From Byssothecium circinans (Eukaryota; Ascomycota; Dothideomycetes; Pleosporales; Massarinaceae), in assembly GCA_010015675.1 (NCBI GenBank), contig ML977011.1, forward strand, positions 323,393-387,392: 64,000 nt of DNA, written 5' to 3'. The notes beneath the pieces were generated by a model. The model had not been told where the DNA came from and searched no databases. It saw only the letters and a list, made by a program, of their open reading frames with translations. Shown here in pieces: positions 36,686-46,141 of the stretch. Position 1 is the stretch's first letter. Each line of letters begins with the position of its first letter. A program made the position numbers and the translations under genes.

Positions 36686-37210
36686 TCAAACAATCGGTCC
36701 ATCCCAAAACATCTCCTTTCCCAACTCCTTCGCATACCCCTTCGCCAACGGCGGTGCATCCACAGCGCCCTTACGTCCCGCAGTCAACACTTCCGGTCCC
36801 TTATCCTGCACACCCATCCTCCCACCTCGTCCGCCGCCGCCGCGACCAGGACGCTCCATAGGCGTGCGCGGCACCTCGCCCCTGGCAGCGCGGTTCTCGC
36901 GGTGCAGCTGGCCGCCGTGTAAATCGCCCTTGAGGGCCTCGCGCTCGTTCTTGTCGTCGGTGGCGTACTGGAACGTGTTCCAGGCATGCACTTGGTCTTC
37001 CATGCCGGCGGCGGCGCGGCCCTGGCGGATGAAGACCGGGTTCGGGGCGAAGGCTGCGGTGTCGCGGTCGCCGAAGGCGGCGACGTCGTGGTCGAAACGG
37101 GCGCGGCCGAGGTCGGCGAGTTCGGTGGAGTGGTCATAGAAGGTAGGGGCGGGGTTAGGGGAGTCGGTGGGTTGGCCGTTGGTGTTGGTGCCGGAGTTGG
37201 GGTTGGACAT
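36686..37210 (-). CDS. hypothetical protein, Gly/Arg-rich C-terminal region
   Basis: This is a 174-residue single-exon protein from a clear ATG. The N-terminus is Asn/Pro/Thr-rich and probably disordered; the middle (FYDHSTELADLGRARFDHD, AAGMEDQVHAWNTFQYATDD) looks helical and acidic. An RGG-like stretch (RPGRGGGGRGGR, about 119-130) follows, and the end is short and amphipathic (AKGYAKELGKEMFWDGPIV). RGG boxes often bind RNA or are arginine-methylated. No known domain is recognised. High-GC, codon-biased sequence supports it as a real gene. Confidence 0.62.
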   Translation of the reverse strand: MSNPNSGTNTNGQPTDSPNPAPTFYDHSTELADLGRARFDHDVAAFGDRDTAAFAPNPVFIRQGRAAAGMEDQVHAWNTFQYATDDKNEREALKGDLHGGQLHRENRAARGEVPRTPMERPGRGGGGRGGRMGVQDKGPEVLTAGRKGAVDAPPLAKGYAKELGKEMFWDGPIV

Positions 37211-37685
37211 GATGGCTATGTGGTTTTTGGAGGGTTTCGGTGCTTGGGGGTTAGTTGGTGGGTGTAGTTGGGGTGGTGGAGGAGGCGTACAGGTCAGAGT
37301 AATCAGGCAGTTGGGTAAGTGTTAGAGATGTTGTTGATAGGGTAGAAGGAGAGAGAAAGTTGATGTGACCTTGAGCTGTGTCTGTGAGTGAGAGAGAGAA
37401 TATGAGGCTAAAATCTCAGCCTGAGACCTGGTTTGATTGCGTTTGATACGTGCTGATATTTGGAGTGAGTGATATCGGCATTCGTGGCCGGAGAGGTGGC
37501 GAGAAACACCAGGTCAGTGGAAGCGAGAGCAAAGAAGCGCACACGTTTCTGAATGTTTGGGACCAACAGCGGGAATTGAAGCTCAATATACACGATATGA
37601 GATGTTCCTATCGTGCCTTCCGTCGACGACAATTTGGTACGTACATCGACCGCTCTTTCCACACTCATCGCAGAATATCCTCACT
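37211..37685. other. intergenic region
   Basis: 475 bp between two minus-strand genes: promoter of the hypothetical gene at 37210 and 3' end of the interrupted gene. No coding sequence. Confidence 0.5.
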
Positions 37686-38688
37686 TTAGCACATCTGCAA
37701 TATATCTTCTTGCTCCAGGCTATCCCGTTTGCTGCTGTCTTTACCAATGTGAAGATTTCCCAATTCCTCCGCGACATCTGCTATTGTAGCAGGCCTCGAC
37801 TCTCCCATTTCACCAGCCTCTTCACTAATCGAATCACTCTCGTCATCTACAATACCAACATATTGAAGTTGAGGAATGGGCTTCCAAACCCGGGCCTCCC
37901 AATCGAATACCCCTCTTTTGCATACGACCCGTATCTGCGACCGTTCCTCGTGGAGAGCTTTACCGTCGTAGGGTATGATCTGCTCAATGAGCTCTTTGCT
38001 GATAATCCCACAGGCCAGCCACTCGTCATCTTGTCCCTTACCCTTACCCTTTCCAAAGTCGTAAAAAGAACGCACTTCATCTATGGAGATCCACATCCCC
38101 GGCTGAGGTAAAGCCACCCGACGACGATCGAGCCACACAGGGATCCTGATGTTTGATTTGGCCGGCACGAAGTACGCAGGGAACAGATATTCAGTTTTGA
38201 TCTTTGCGATGAAGAGATGTCATTGACGATACTTAAGACGATTTTCAGAGAATTGGTGCTTCACGCGGTCCTTTGCCTTTTCTAGTCTGGAGTTATTCGC
38301 TGTGTCGAAGAAGAAGGAGGCTTCGTTTCCAACGTACCGATACTGTCAAAGGCAGAGATGAACGACGTAGACGGAATAGTTTTGTCTCTTGGAGGGTCCC
38401 AGGTGAGGTGTTGTAGAATACGCTCTCTGGTAACGTCGCGGTCCGTCTCGAACGGTTCTTGTGAGGAGAATGCGTACTCGGACGATGAGAGTGCATTCAT
38501 GTACCTTGTATACGACCCTGTAGATTGAACACGATAGAAGTAGGCGGGAGGCCAGCGGCGATCCTTACGCTGTGCAGCCTCGCTGGTGTAGAAGAGGATT
38601 CTTTAAATGAAGAGTGAGTGTATATCGACGAAAAGAAGAAGAGCAAAAAAAAAGAGCGATGTTGGAATACTTACGCCGACTCAGACAT
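37686..38688 (-). pseudogene. DUF7587-like gene interrupted by a single in-frame TGA
   Basis: Three exons join in phase: complement(38675..38688), complement(38338..38600) and complement(37686..38281), with good GT-AG introns of 74 and 56 nt. The 290-codon frame is complete except for one TGA at complement(38220..38222), codon 113, in context CAA-TGA-CAT. Both sides are clearly protein: AYFYRVQSTGSYTRYMNAL and IPSTSFISAFDSIEKAKDRV before it, LFIAKIKTEYLFPAYF with IRIPVWLD and MWISIDEV after it. The arrangement resembles fungal DUF7587-type proteins; an arginine in the YR-V strand and the later STS triad recall ADP-ribosyltransferase-like folds, but this is only a guess. A paralogue lies next door. 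Alternatives are sequencing error, recent inactivation, or programmed readthrough of a UGA-C stop. Confidence 0.65.
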
Positions 38689-39095
38689 GATCGCTCTCTC
38701 AAGAAATTACGTATAGTGTTGGGCTACTAAGAATGTTAGGGCTGCCGATGAGAAGATGATGCTAGCTCAATATATACCTCTTCCGCCGCCTAAATACGCC
38801 TCGGATAGGGTGGTTACACTGCATGCTGTGTCCCTTATACGGCGCAGGGTTCCAGAAGCTTCCCAACTGGATATTTACTGCTAATAATCAATGCAACTGG
38901 AACTAACATTTAACAAGACTAAAAAAGAGTAAAACTCCCTTTACACTTTAACGCACCCAAGATCCGTACAACATTTAATAATTTATCAAGACCAAGAATT
39001 CTGCAACACCTTACCGCGCTGTCAACTTCTAACTCCCTAAAACCCATAGAACAAAGCATTCCCGAAATTACCTAACAAGCACCTCGATAGCGCCG
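38689..39095. other. intergenic region, AT-rich
   Basis: 407 bp between the tandem paralogues, visibly AT-rich around 38870-39010. It carries the promoter of the left copy and the 3' end of the right copy. Confidence 0.5.
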
Positions 39096-40315
39096 TCAGC
39101 CCTCCACCATACAGAAGTCCTTCTCCTCTTTCTCCTGTGGTATAGAGACCCCCAGATTCCCTTCGATCTGCTTAACATCCTCAAGCAACTTGTCCAAATC
39201 CGGCACCATAACACCCTGCTGCTTCCCACGCACTTCAACATGCGTCCTCAGATCCCGCAAAGCCTTCATAAAAGCCATCATAGCGCTGCGAAGCCTCGTC
39301 GGAGGACGAGCTTCCTCCCGCTCTATTTCCCTGACCCACAATGCTAATTTCTCGCGAGAAGAGTCTGGAACAGACTTTTCAATGTGCGAGTTCCATTGTG
39401 CCAAACCCTGAATGAACGAGAGGTTCTAGGTGGAGATCGCCATTCTGCTGATGCGTTGTTCCAGTGCTTTCGATCTCGCTGGGCAGAGAAGAACTGGGAG
39501 CGTAATTTCCCACCTCAGCGGGTTGCTGCTCCACGAGGCGGATAGTATGGGAACGTGGACGCCGATATTGTCGCTCTTTTATAGGCCCCCAGGCGTGGGC
39601 CGTCTGGCGCTCTTGTTCGTCCAGCACTCCCACAAAACGGACTCTGCGCACCTCAGCGGCGGCCCTGATACTGCCAAAAGCCATCCACTGAGCCCCATGC
39701 GTCGAGTTAGTGCAGTTAATAAACCCTCCCCCTAACTCAGTTTCCACATCTGCCACGCTGATCCACATCTCGAGCCCTTGTGCGTAGACATGGCTTAGAG
39801 ATACGGGGAAGCATGCCGAGGGCGCGGTTTCGCTGTTGATCCATACGGGGAGGGCTGGAAACCTGGAATCTTCGGCGTAGAGCCAGGCGCGTAGGAGATG
39901 GATGGTGATGATGATCTCTGCCATGAGGATTCTAGTGCTAGTGGTGGAGGAGGGGGACCGGGGTGGTGGTTGTTGACGATGTAGTGTGCATGCGCGAGGG
40001 CGTCGGCTGTGGTTCCGGGAGTTAGTTATCTTAGGTACTGAGGTGTGAGTTTGATGGCAGGCAGAGTGAGGGCTTAGAAAGAGCGGGGGGTGGCAGGGAT
40101 TTACCTCTGGAGTCGAACGTTAAGGCGCATTTTGGAACTGTCCTTCCGTATATGTGGAATAGTGTTGGGATGAATGCTGGCATGGACAACGGGCCTGGGG
40201 ATTCGAGGCGAGATAGGTAGGTGAACTCAGGGATATCGTGCATTGGCTGCATGCGGTGGATGTGGTAGGCCGCTCTGGAAATGTTGCGGCGCTTTTGCCA
40301 TAGCTCGAGCGATGT
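39096..40315 (-). pseudogene. second paralogue of the DUF7587-like gene, frameshifted
   Basis: An exon at complement(40105..40315) reads LELWQKRRNISRAAYHIH through PEFTYLSRLESPGPL to TVPKCALTFDSR. It splices by a 98-nt GTAAAT...CACAG intron to DALAHAHYIVNNH and LALESS. The frame must then shift by one base (near 39920) to continue as AEIIITIHLLRAWLYAED, PALPVWINSETA and GLEMWISVADVETEL. A second shift or stop near 39430 is needed to reach NLSFIQGLAQWNSHIEKS and the C-terminus ending at 39096. PVWI...MWISVADVE mirrors the neighbour's PVWLD...MWISIDEV, so the two are related. The first exon is not resolved. Two separate disruptions make a true pseudogene likely. Confidence 0.62.
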
Positions 40316-42058
40316 CTGCGGTAGAAGGATTCTGAATGTGTGAGTTCTTGCCCGGAGGGTTCATCTGGTGGTGGCTTGCATTGTTATTGTGAGTTGACTG
40401 TGCCATCAGAGGAGGTATTGTCGAGAATGCTTTCTGCATTGAATTGTGAGGATGAAGATCGGAAAGCCAACGAGGAATCTGTGGGCTTCGATGCTTTCTC
40501 TCGCCTATATGGTTGCTGTGGTGCTCAAAAGTTTACACTTGAGTGTTGACCACACAGTCGATGTCGATTTGCGATGGATCCTAGAAAATTCTAAGGGATC
40601 CTTTTTGTAGCGAATGGGGCTTCATATTCACGGGTCGAAAAGGGTCCACGTCTTGCACCCCGTTGAAAAGTAGCCAAGAGAGGTACAAAGGATATTGCTA
40701 CGACTACAATCGTCGAAATGTAGTCACTGCATGGAGTGGAAGGGTTTATATGTAATCGTCATTGTCTTCAACTTTTTAAAGTTGACTGTATCGACTCTTG
40801 TGAGGGACGGCCTTTTTACTGCTGATCTATTAAGTTCATTCTATTACTAATATAATACCACTGCCTTTGCAAAAATGATAAGCAGAGTTTGTGCTGTGGT
40901 GGCCGAGCAGATAAGGATGACACTTCTCACCTGTACGAGGAACTCGTACTTGCTATTCATTACGAGCACAGAGAACTAGTCTAATCCTTTGATAAAGGAA
41001 GGCAGGAATGATAACCACGCTTACTCCACAATACTAGAATTCCTCGTCGAAACACTCCTCTTCCTCCACCACTGGAATTGCGGCCATCGCGAGTTGGATG
41101 GAGGGCCATGAGGGCCAAGTTTGTAGCGGTTATTACTAATATCTAGCTTTACACGGGTTAAATTCTCTAGGCCTGTGATGCGATACCTCGTTGTGTTGCG
41201 TGTACAACGGACCTTTAATGCTGAAGACTGAGATAAGGGGTGATTTAGAGTGTGGATTCAAGTCTTTGGAGATGTTGTTCTATACATTCTTTGGATATGT
41301 GCTCTGGGGTGAACTTCTTTTGTGCTTCGAAATACGATGAAAATCTGGTGGCGGAGCATTCGTGCTGCGTATGGTCGAGACGCTGCGGTAACTTCTTTCG
41401 AGGGGTATCTGACGGTGGAGGGCGGAGATCACTGAATTGGATTAGCCACGGGCGAAAATATAGCGACGGAGTATAGTGCCCACAGCGCCATGCTCGTAAC
41501 TACGATAAGGGTTGTATTGTTAGTTGTTCGTGGTAAGCGACCACTGATTGCGACAGCGACCCAGTGGCAACAGTCGTCACATTCTGTGGGCTATTCTCTG
41601 TGCATGTCGAAATCGCCGTTTTATTGAATATACATGACAGCAACTCCGCTTCGGTTGATGTCATAATGTTAAGTATTGCAGGTGCTGTGAACCATGGCTA
41701 TGGTATGGGATCATGTGGGGCAGATTTGCCCCCTGACTTATAGGAGCACGCCTATTGTTGAGCTTGCTAGTAAAAATGTTCCCAAAAATTGGATTCCCTG
41801 CCATGGTGAATGCTGCGGAACTCATTGGAGCATGTGAGATAAGGTTATGGTGCTTTGAGTCTGACTGTCCCTTGAATTGACATGAAGGGTATGAAGTTGA
41901 CGAGAAGGATGTGCATCTCCTGATGTGATCAGAGATGTGACAATGAGATGAGTGACTGGGTGCCCAATAAGTCATCTCTTCGCAGCTTATATTTTCGAAC
42001 GTCAAATACCTAAAGAGGCTACAGAAACGCTCAGCAAAAGCCTTAATATACAGGAAAC
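40316..42058. other. intergenic region, possible gene remnants
   Basis: 1.7 kb. The left part should hold the unresolved first exon of the frameshifted paralogue. On the minus strand, fragments such as MAAIPVVEEEECFDEEF (about 41035-41090) and HECSATRFSSYFEAQKKF (about 41305-41370) look protein-like but are separated by stops. I cannot assign them. A tRNA-like A-box at about 40900 lacks a B-box. Confidence 0.35.
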
Positions 42059-43246
42059 ATGGTATCGACGCGCAGCCAGATTTACGTTTCCCCAAGCCCA
42101 GATGCTGAACACCATGACGCGCTTTCCGAACGCCGAAAAAGATGGATCACGCTCCTCCGCTCGCGAAAGTACCAACCACTAATTGCAGAAGTGCTCGAAC
42201 AAGAGCTTCCCAAATACGCTAACAGTACTGTAGTACTCCCTGATTCCCTAGGCTTAGCTTCCATAACACGCGAATGCATCCACATCCTGGCATCTGCGCC
42301 CCTTGTCTTTGCGGCGGCGGTAGATGGAACATTAGCTCAGCGCTTCCTCACAGATCCCGAGTTACAGCGCCAATACGCTGTATTTCAAGGACGAGCCCAT
42401 GTACAGCCGTCGATATATATCCACCTGCTGGTTGATGAGGAAGGCGTCGCTCCTACAGCTGAACAGTACATGCTGGTTCGAGATACACTGTTGAAGTATG
42501 TTAACGCAGGCAACGAACACGAGGAGCTTGCCTGGGCAATTGACAACATAACACGGCCCATGACCTCCCGTACCGAGATGGCGACTGGCCATCGAAAATA
42601 CTTGTGGACTAAGAAACGTTCCCCCAAACACCTCGCTACCCTCCACAGGCTCAGCGCCGGCATCCTCCACCGCTATAACTCCACTCCACCCTCCCTACGT
42701 AACACGCCCCTCACCTTTCCCCCCGCTGAATGCGGATACTCCTTCAACTCACACATCCGCCTCGCGCAGCACAGAAATAGACAATCCTCGAATTATGTGA
42801 TGAACCTCGTGGAAGACATATGCACGTATCTCTTCAAGACTAGTCAGCATTTCTCAATGCACCAGTACATCATTTACCTCGTTTTCCGCCCCGAACAAGC
42901 TGCCCTCGCAGAAATCTTCTGCTCAGGCTTGCTGCAGGTTTGGGTCGATGAGGGAGGGGGATTGAATGCGTATCCAGCCGGGAGGAGTGTGGCGAGCGCA
43001 GGGAGGATCGGGTTAAAGGAGTGGAGGGAGCATGAGAAATGGGTGGAGGGGAATACGAGGTTGAATGAGGAGTTGAGGGGCCAGAGGGAGAGATTGAGGG
43101 ATGTGTTGGAGGAGCTGGATGAAGAGATGGGGGAGGTTTGGAGAGAGGCGTTGGAGGAGGAGTGGTTGGATGGGGAGGATGAGAGGGATGCGGATTATGT
43201 GCCTGATGAGCTCGAGGAACATTTTAGTCAGATGAGGCTAGATTAG
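42059..43246 (+). CDS. hypothetical protein, acidic coiled C-terminus
   Basis: This is a 395-residue single-exon protein from ATG 42059. The N-terminal half is globular in character (KRWITLLRSRKYQPLIAEVL, then SLGLASITRECIHILASAPL). A histidine/asparagine-rich middle segment contains LAQHRNRQSSNYVMNLVEDI and MHQYIIYLVFRPEQAALAEIF. The last 80 residues are strongly charged and likely coiled (EELRGQRERLRDVLEELDEE). I recognise no domain. Codon use and length support a real gene; it may be restricted to related fungi. Nothing in the neighbourhood suggests its role. Confidence 0.65.
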   Translation: MVSTRSQIYVSPSPDAEHHDALSERRKRWITLLRSRKYQPLIAEVLEQELPKYANSTVVLPDSLGLASITRECIHILASAPLVFAAAVDGTLAQRFLTDPELQRQYAVFQGRAHVQPSIYIHLLVDEEGVAPTAEQYMLVRDTLLKYVNAGNEHEELAWAIDNITRPMTSRTEMATGHRKYLWTKKRSPKHLATLHRLSAGILHRYNSTPPSLRNTPLTFPPAECGYSFNSHIRLAQHRNRQSSNYVMNLVEDICTYLFKTSQHFSMHQYIIYLVFRPEQAALAEIFCSGLLQVWVDEGGGLNAYPAGRSVASAGRIGLKEWREHEKWVEGNTRLNEELRGQRERLRDVLEELDEEMGEVWREALEEEWLDGEDERDADYVPDELEEHFSQMRLD

Positions 43247-43748
43247 TTGCCAGTGTGAGGGTTGTGGATTGATGTTATTGATATCTTTTGATTGTTCGGT
43301 TGAATATTCGTCGTCTGAATTACATTGGGAGTAACTATGCGTGGGCGATACGAATGTTGTGCGTATTGTATGAGTAAAGACCGAGTCAATGCTGCTTATA
43401 GTCTAGGGAAGAAATGCAGGGAGTGTTCTTTGATAAGAAGTGAAACCTTGCTGATGCGTCGAAGAGTCACGGAGAGGTGCGTGTGAAGGGTCGGATGTGA
43501 CTGTCCCGCATTGTGGCGCTGTGGCGGTGCAGACATAGCTGACTCAATGCCCCTCTAGATCTCCAAACACTCGTCTCGGAGCTCTGCGTCACGACAAGTC
43601 ACAACTTTCTATAGACTTTGAGAGGACTTAAAACCTGATAGAGGTGAGTTCACTAGTCTGTTCGCAGCTTTCGGCTCCCTCAAAAGCTTTCAATTGCACA
43701 TATCTCTCTCATATCACTCAGAAGTGCCCCGCTCACGCGTTCATAGCC
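43247..43748. other. intergenic region before glutaminyl-tRNA synthetase
   Basis: 502 bp: 3' UTR of the hypothetical gene and promoter/leader of the synthetase. The synthetase frame is open upstream to 43644 but has no ATG there. Confidence 0.5.
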
Positions 43749-45814
43749 ATGGCAGAACCAACAGCACCAACTTCGTCTACCGACCCCGTCGCTGCTCCAG
43801 GTTCTACCGAGCAGAACGCTTCTGCCGAGGAGAAAGGCCCCTCAAAGCGCGCCCTCGAGAAAGAAGCAAAGAAAGCTGCTGCCAAACTTGCCAAAGCTAA
43901 AGCCAAAGCTGAGCATGCGCTGCGGCCGAAAGAGTACGCGAAACCGAAGAATGCAGAGCCCGTCAGCATATTTTCCGAAGGCTGGTTGCAGCGCGTATAT
44001 AAAGAGAAGCCTGTGAAGGAAGTGCGAACGCGATTTCCTCCTGAGCCCAATGGCTTCCTGCACATCGGTCACGCCAAAGCTATCGCTGTCAACTTTGGTT
44101 TCGCCAGGCACCACAAGGGCGTCTGTTATTTGCGCTATGATGATACCAACCCAGAGAAGGAAGAAGAGAAGTATTTCACAAGCATATTGGATATTGTGAA
44201 GTGGCTGGGTTTTGAACCGTGGAAGATCACGTATAGTAGCGATAACTTTGATAAGCTCTACGAACTGGCCGAGGAGCTGATCAAGAAGGACGGCGCATAT
44301 GTTTGCCACTGCTCTAGTGAGTTACATATCGCCAATACTACCATGTCGAATGTAGCTGACCAAATTGTAGGAGAGGAAGTCAACATGCAGCGCGGCGGGC
44401 CCGACAACCGCGGTGCCCGATACGCATGTGAACATCGCACCCGACCAGTCGAAGAATCCCTTGCTGAATTCCGAGCTATGCGCGATGGAAAGTACAAGGC
44501 TGGAGAGGCATACCTGCGCATGAAACAGAGCTTGACAGATCCAAAGGAGGGTAACCCCCAGATGTGGGATTTGCCGGCATACCGAGTAATTGAGAAGAAC
44601 CACCACCACAGGACGGGTGAGAAGTGGAGGATCTACCCGACCTACGACTTCACACACTGCATCTGCGATGCGTTGGAGGGTATCACGCACTCCATGTGCA
44701 CGACCGAGTTTCAGCAGTCGCGGATCTCGTATGACTGGCTGCTTGAGCAGTTGGACATGAAAGTGTCAAAGTCGGAGGAGAAAGGACCCATGCAGCGAGA
44801 GTAAGTGAAATGAACGGTCCGATTATGGAACTGGGTGCTGACTGGAATAGGTTCGGCCGTCTCAATGTTGGAGGCACGATCCTCTCAAAACGCCGCATCC
44901 TCATGCTCGTCGAGGGAACAACGGTCGAGAAGAAGAGCGCAGATGGCACAACAGAGAAGAAGACAATACCTCCTGCGGTGCGAGGATGGGATGACCCACG
45001 TCTTTTCACACTAGTAGCCCTCCGACGCCGCGGTATCCCTGCGAAGGCGCTGCTCAACTTCGTAGAGGAGCTTGGTGTTACCGATGCTCTTACAGAAATC
45101 CAGCCATACCGCCTAGAAGCGTCAATTCGGAAGCATCTCGAACGGACTGTGCCCCGCCAGATGCTCATTCTCGACCCTATCAAAGTCGTCATCGAAGACT
45201 TTGCAGCAGAAGATGACCAGGAGATCACGGTACCATACGACCCCAAGGGCGCTATTCCGGGACAGCGCAAAGTCAAGCTTGGAAAAGAGGTTTACATCGA
45301 CCGCAGTGACTTCCGAGAAGAAGACAGCCCAGAGTATTTCCGCCTGGCACCGAACAAGGCTGTTGGTCTGTACAACGTGCCCTTCCCTATACGCGCAACA
45401 TCTTTCTCAAAAGACGCGAGCGGCAGAGTCACCGAGATCAAGGCGGTTAAGGCGACGGGAGAGAAGCCAAAGACGTACATCCAGTGGGTGGATGTCGCGA
45501 CAGCGATTCCAGTCACTGCGCGCCAGTACAACTCTCTCTTCAAGACGGAGTCACCCAACGCGCTCGACTGGAAGACGGGAGGATGGGCCGACGATCTCAA
45601 TCCAGAGTCAGAGATCATCTTCGACCATGCAGTCATCGAGAAGGGTCTAGGCGATCTCATCAAGACGCATTCGTTGAACCCAAGCGGTGCATCGGACGAC
45701 CTCGTCCGCTTCCAGGCATTGCGCACTGCGTATTTCTGCGTCGATGTCGAGTCGACGGCGGATAAGATTGTGTTGAACCAGATTGTGAGCTTGAGGGAGG
45801 ACAAGGCGAAATAG
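43749..45814 (+). CDS. GLN4: glutaminyl-tRNA synthetase, cytosolic
   Basis: This class I aminoacyl-tRNA synthetase charges tRNA-Gln. Exons are 43749-44316, 44371-44800 and 44851-45814; the product is 653 residues. The first intron is 54 nt and keeps the frame, so naive translation inserts 18 residues after YVCHCS. Signature motifs are intact: [18 protein letters not shown] with HIGH at 105-108, [34 protein letters not shown] and the LSKR version of KMSKS at 344-347. GlnRS rather than GluRS is indicated by PPEPNG and the CHCS...EEVNMQRG stretch. The N-terminal extension is only about 90 residues and Lys/Ala-rich ([17 protein letters not shown]), much shorter than the yeast enzyme's appended domain. 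The C-terminal anticodon-binding barrels follow. Confidence 0.95.
44317..44370 (+). other. in-frame (3n) intron inside the GlnRS gene
   Basis: 54 nt, GTGAGT donor, GCTGAC branch-like site near the end, GTAG acceptor, no internal stop. Removing it restores [13 protein letters not shown], which fits the GlnRS alignment; keeping it would insert 18 unrelated residues. Confidence 0.8.
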
Positions 45815-46141
45815 CTTGGGGAATTGATGAGCTTATGCTACCATGTATGAATACTATTTTCGAGATGTCAACACCATTGTGTCGGCCTCACAAATCTCAC
45901 CATGTTGTAGCCTCTTGCTTTGAAGCCGCCAGTTTGCTGTCGATATCAAACGTGGCCTTTCTGTCTTGTTCACTTTGCTTCTATCGCCATATCCGGTTAG
46001 TACTGGCGCAGTCGTGGCTCGGGCAGTGAATGTGGCGTTTGTTCCGACGGGCCAATCAGATAGCCCCTAGCCCAGAGGGACACATTAATTGTTCGTCCTG
46101 ACGCAAGTCGACACCGACCCGACACACCACATGCACCCACG
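45815..46141. other. intergenic region between GlnRS and the P5A ATPase
   Basis: 327 bp containing the GlnRS 3' end and the promoter of the ATPase gene. Nothing else seen. Confidence 0.5.

Noticed and set aside
40885..40980. tRNA-like sequence: TGGCCGAGC A-box and a variable-arm-like hairpin ACGAG/CTCGT
   Set aside because: There is no B-box (GGTTCGAAT-like) in the right place and the acceptor stem does not pair over seven bases.
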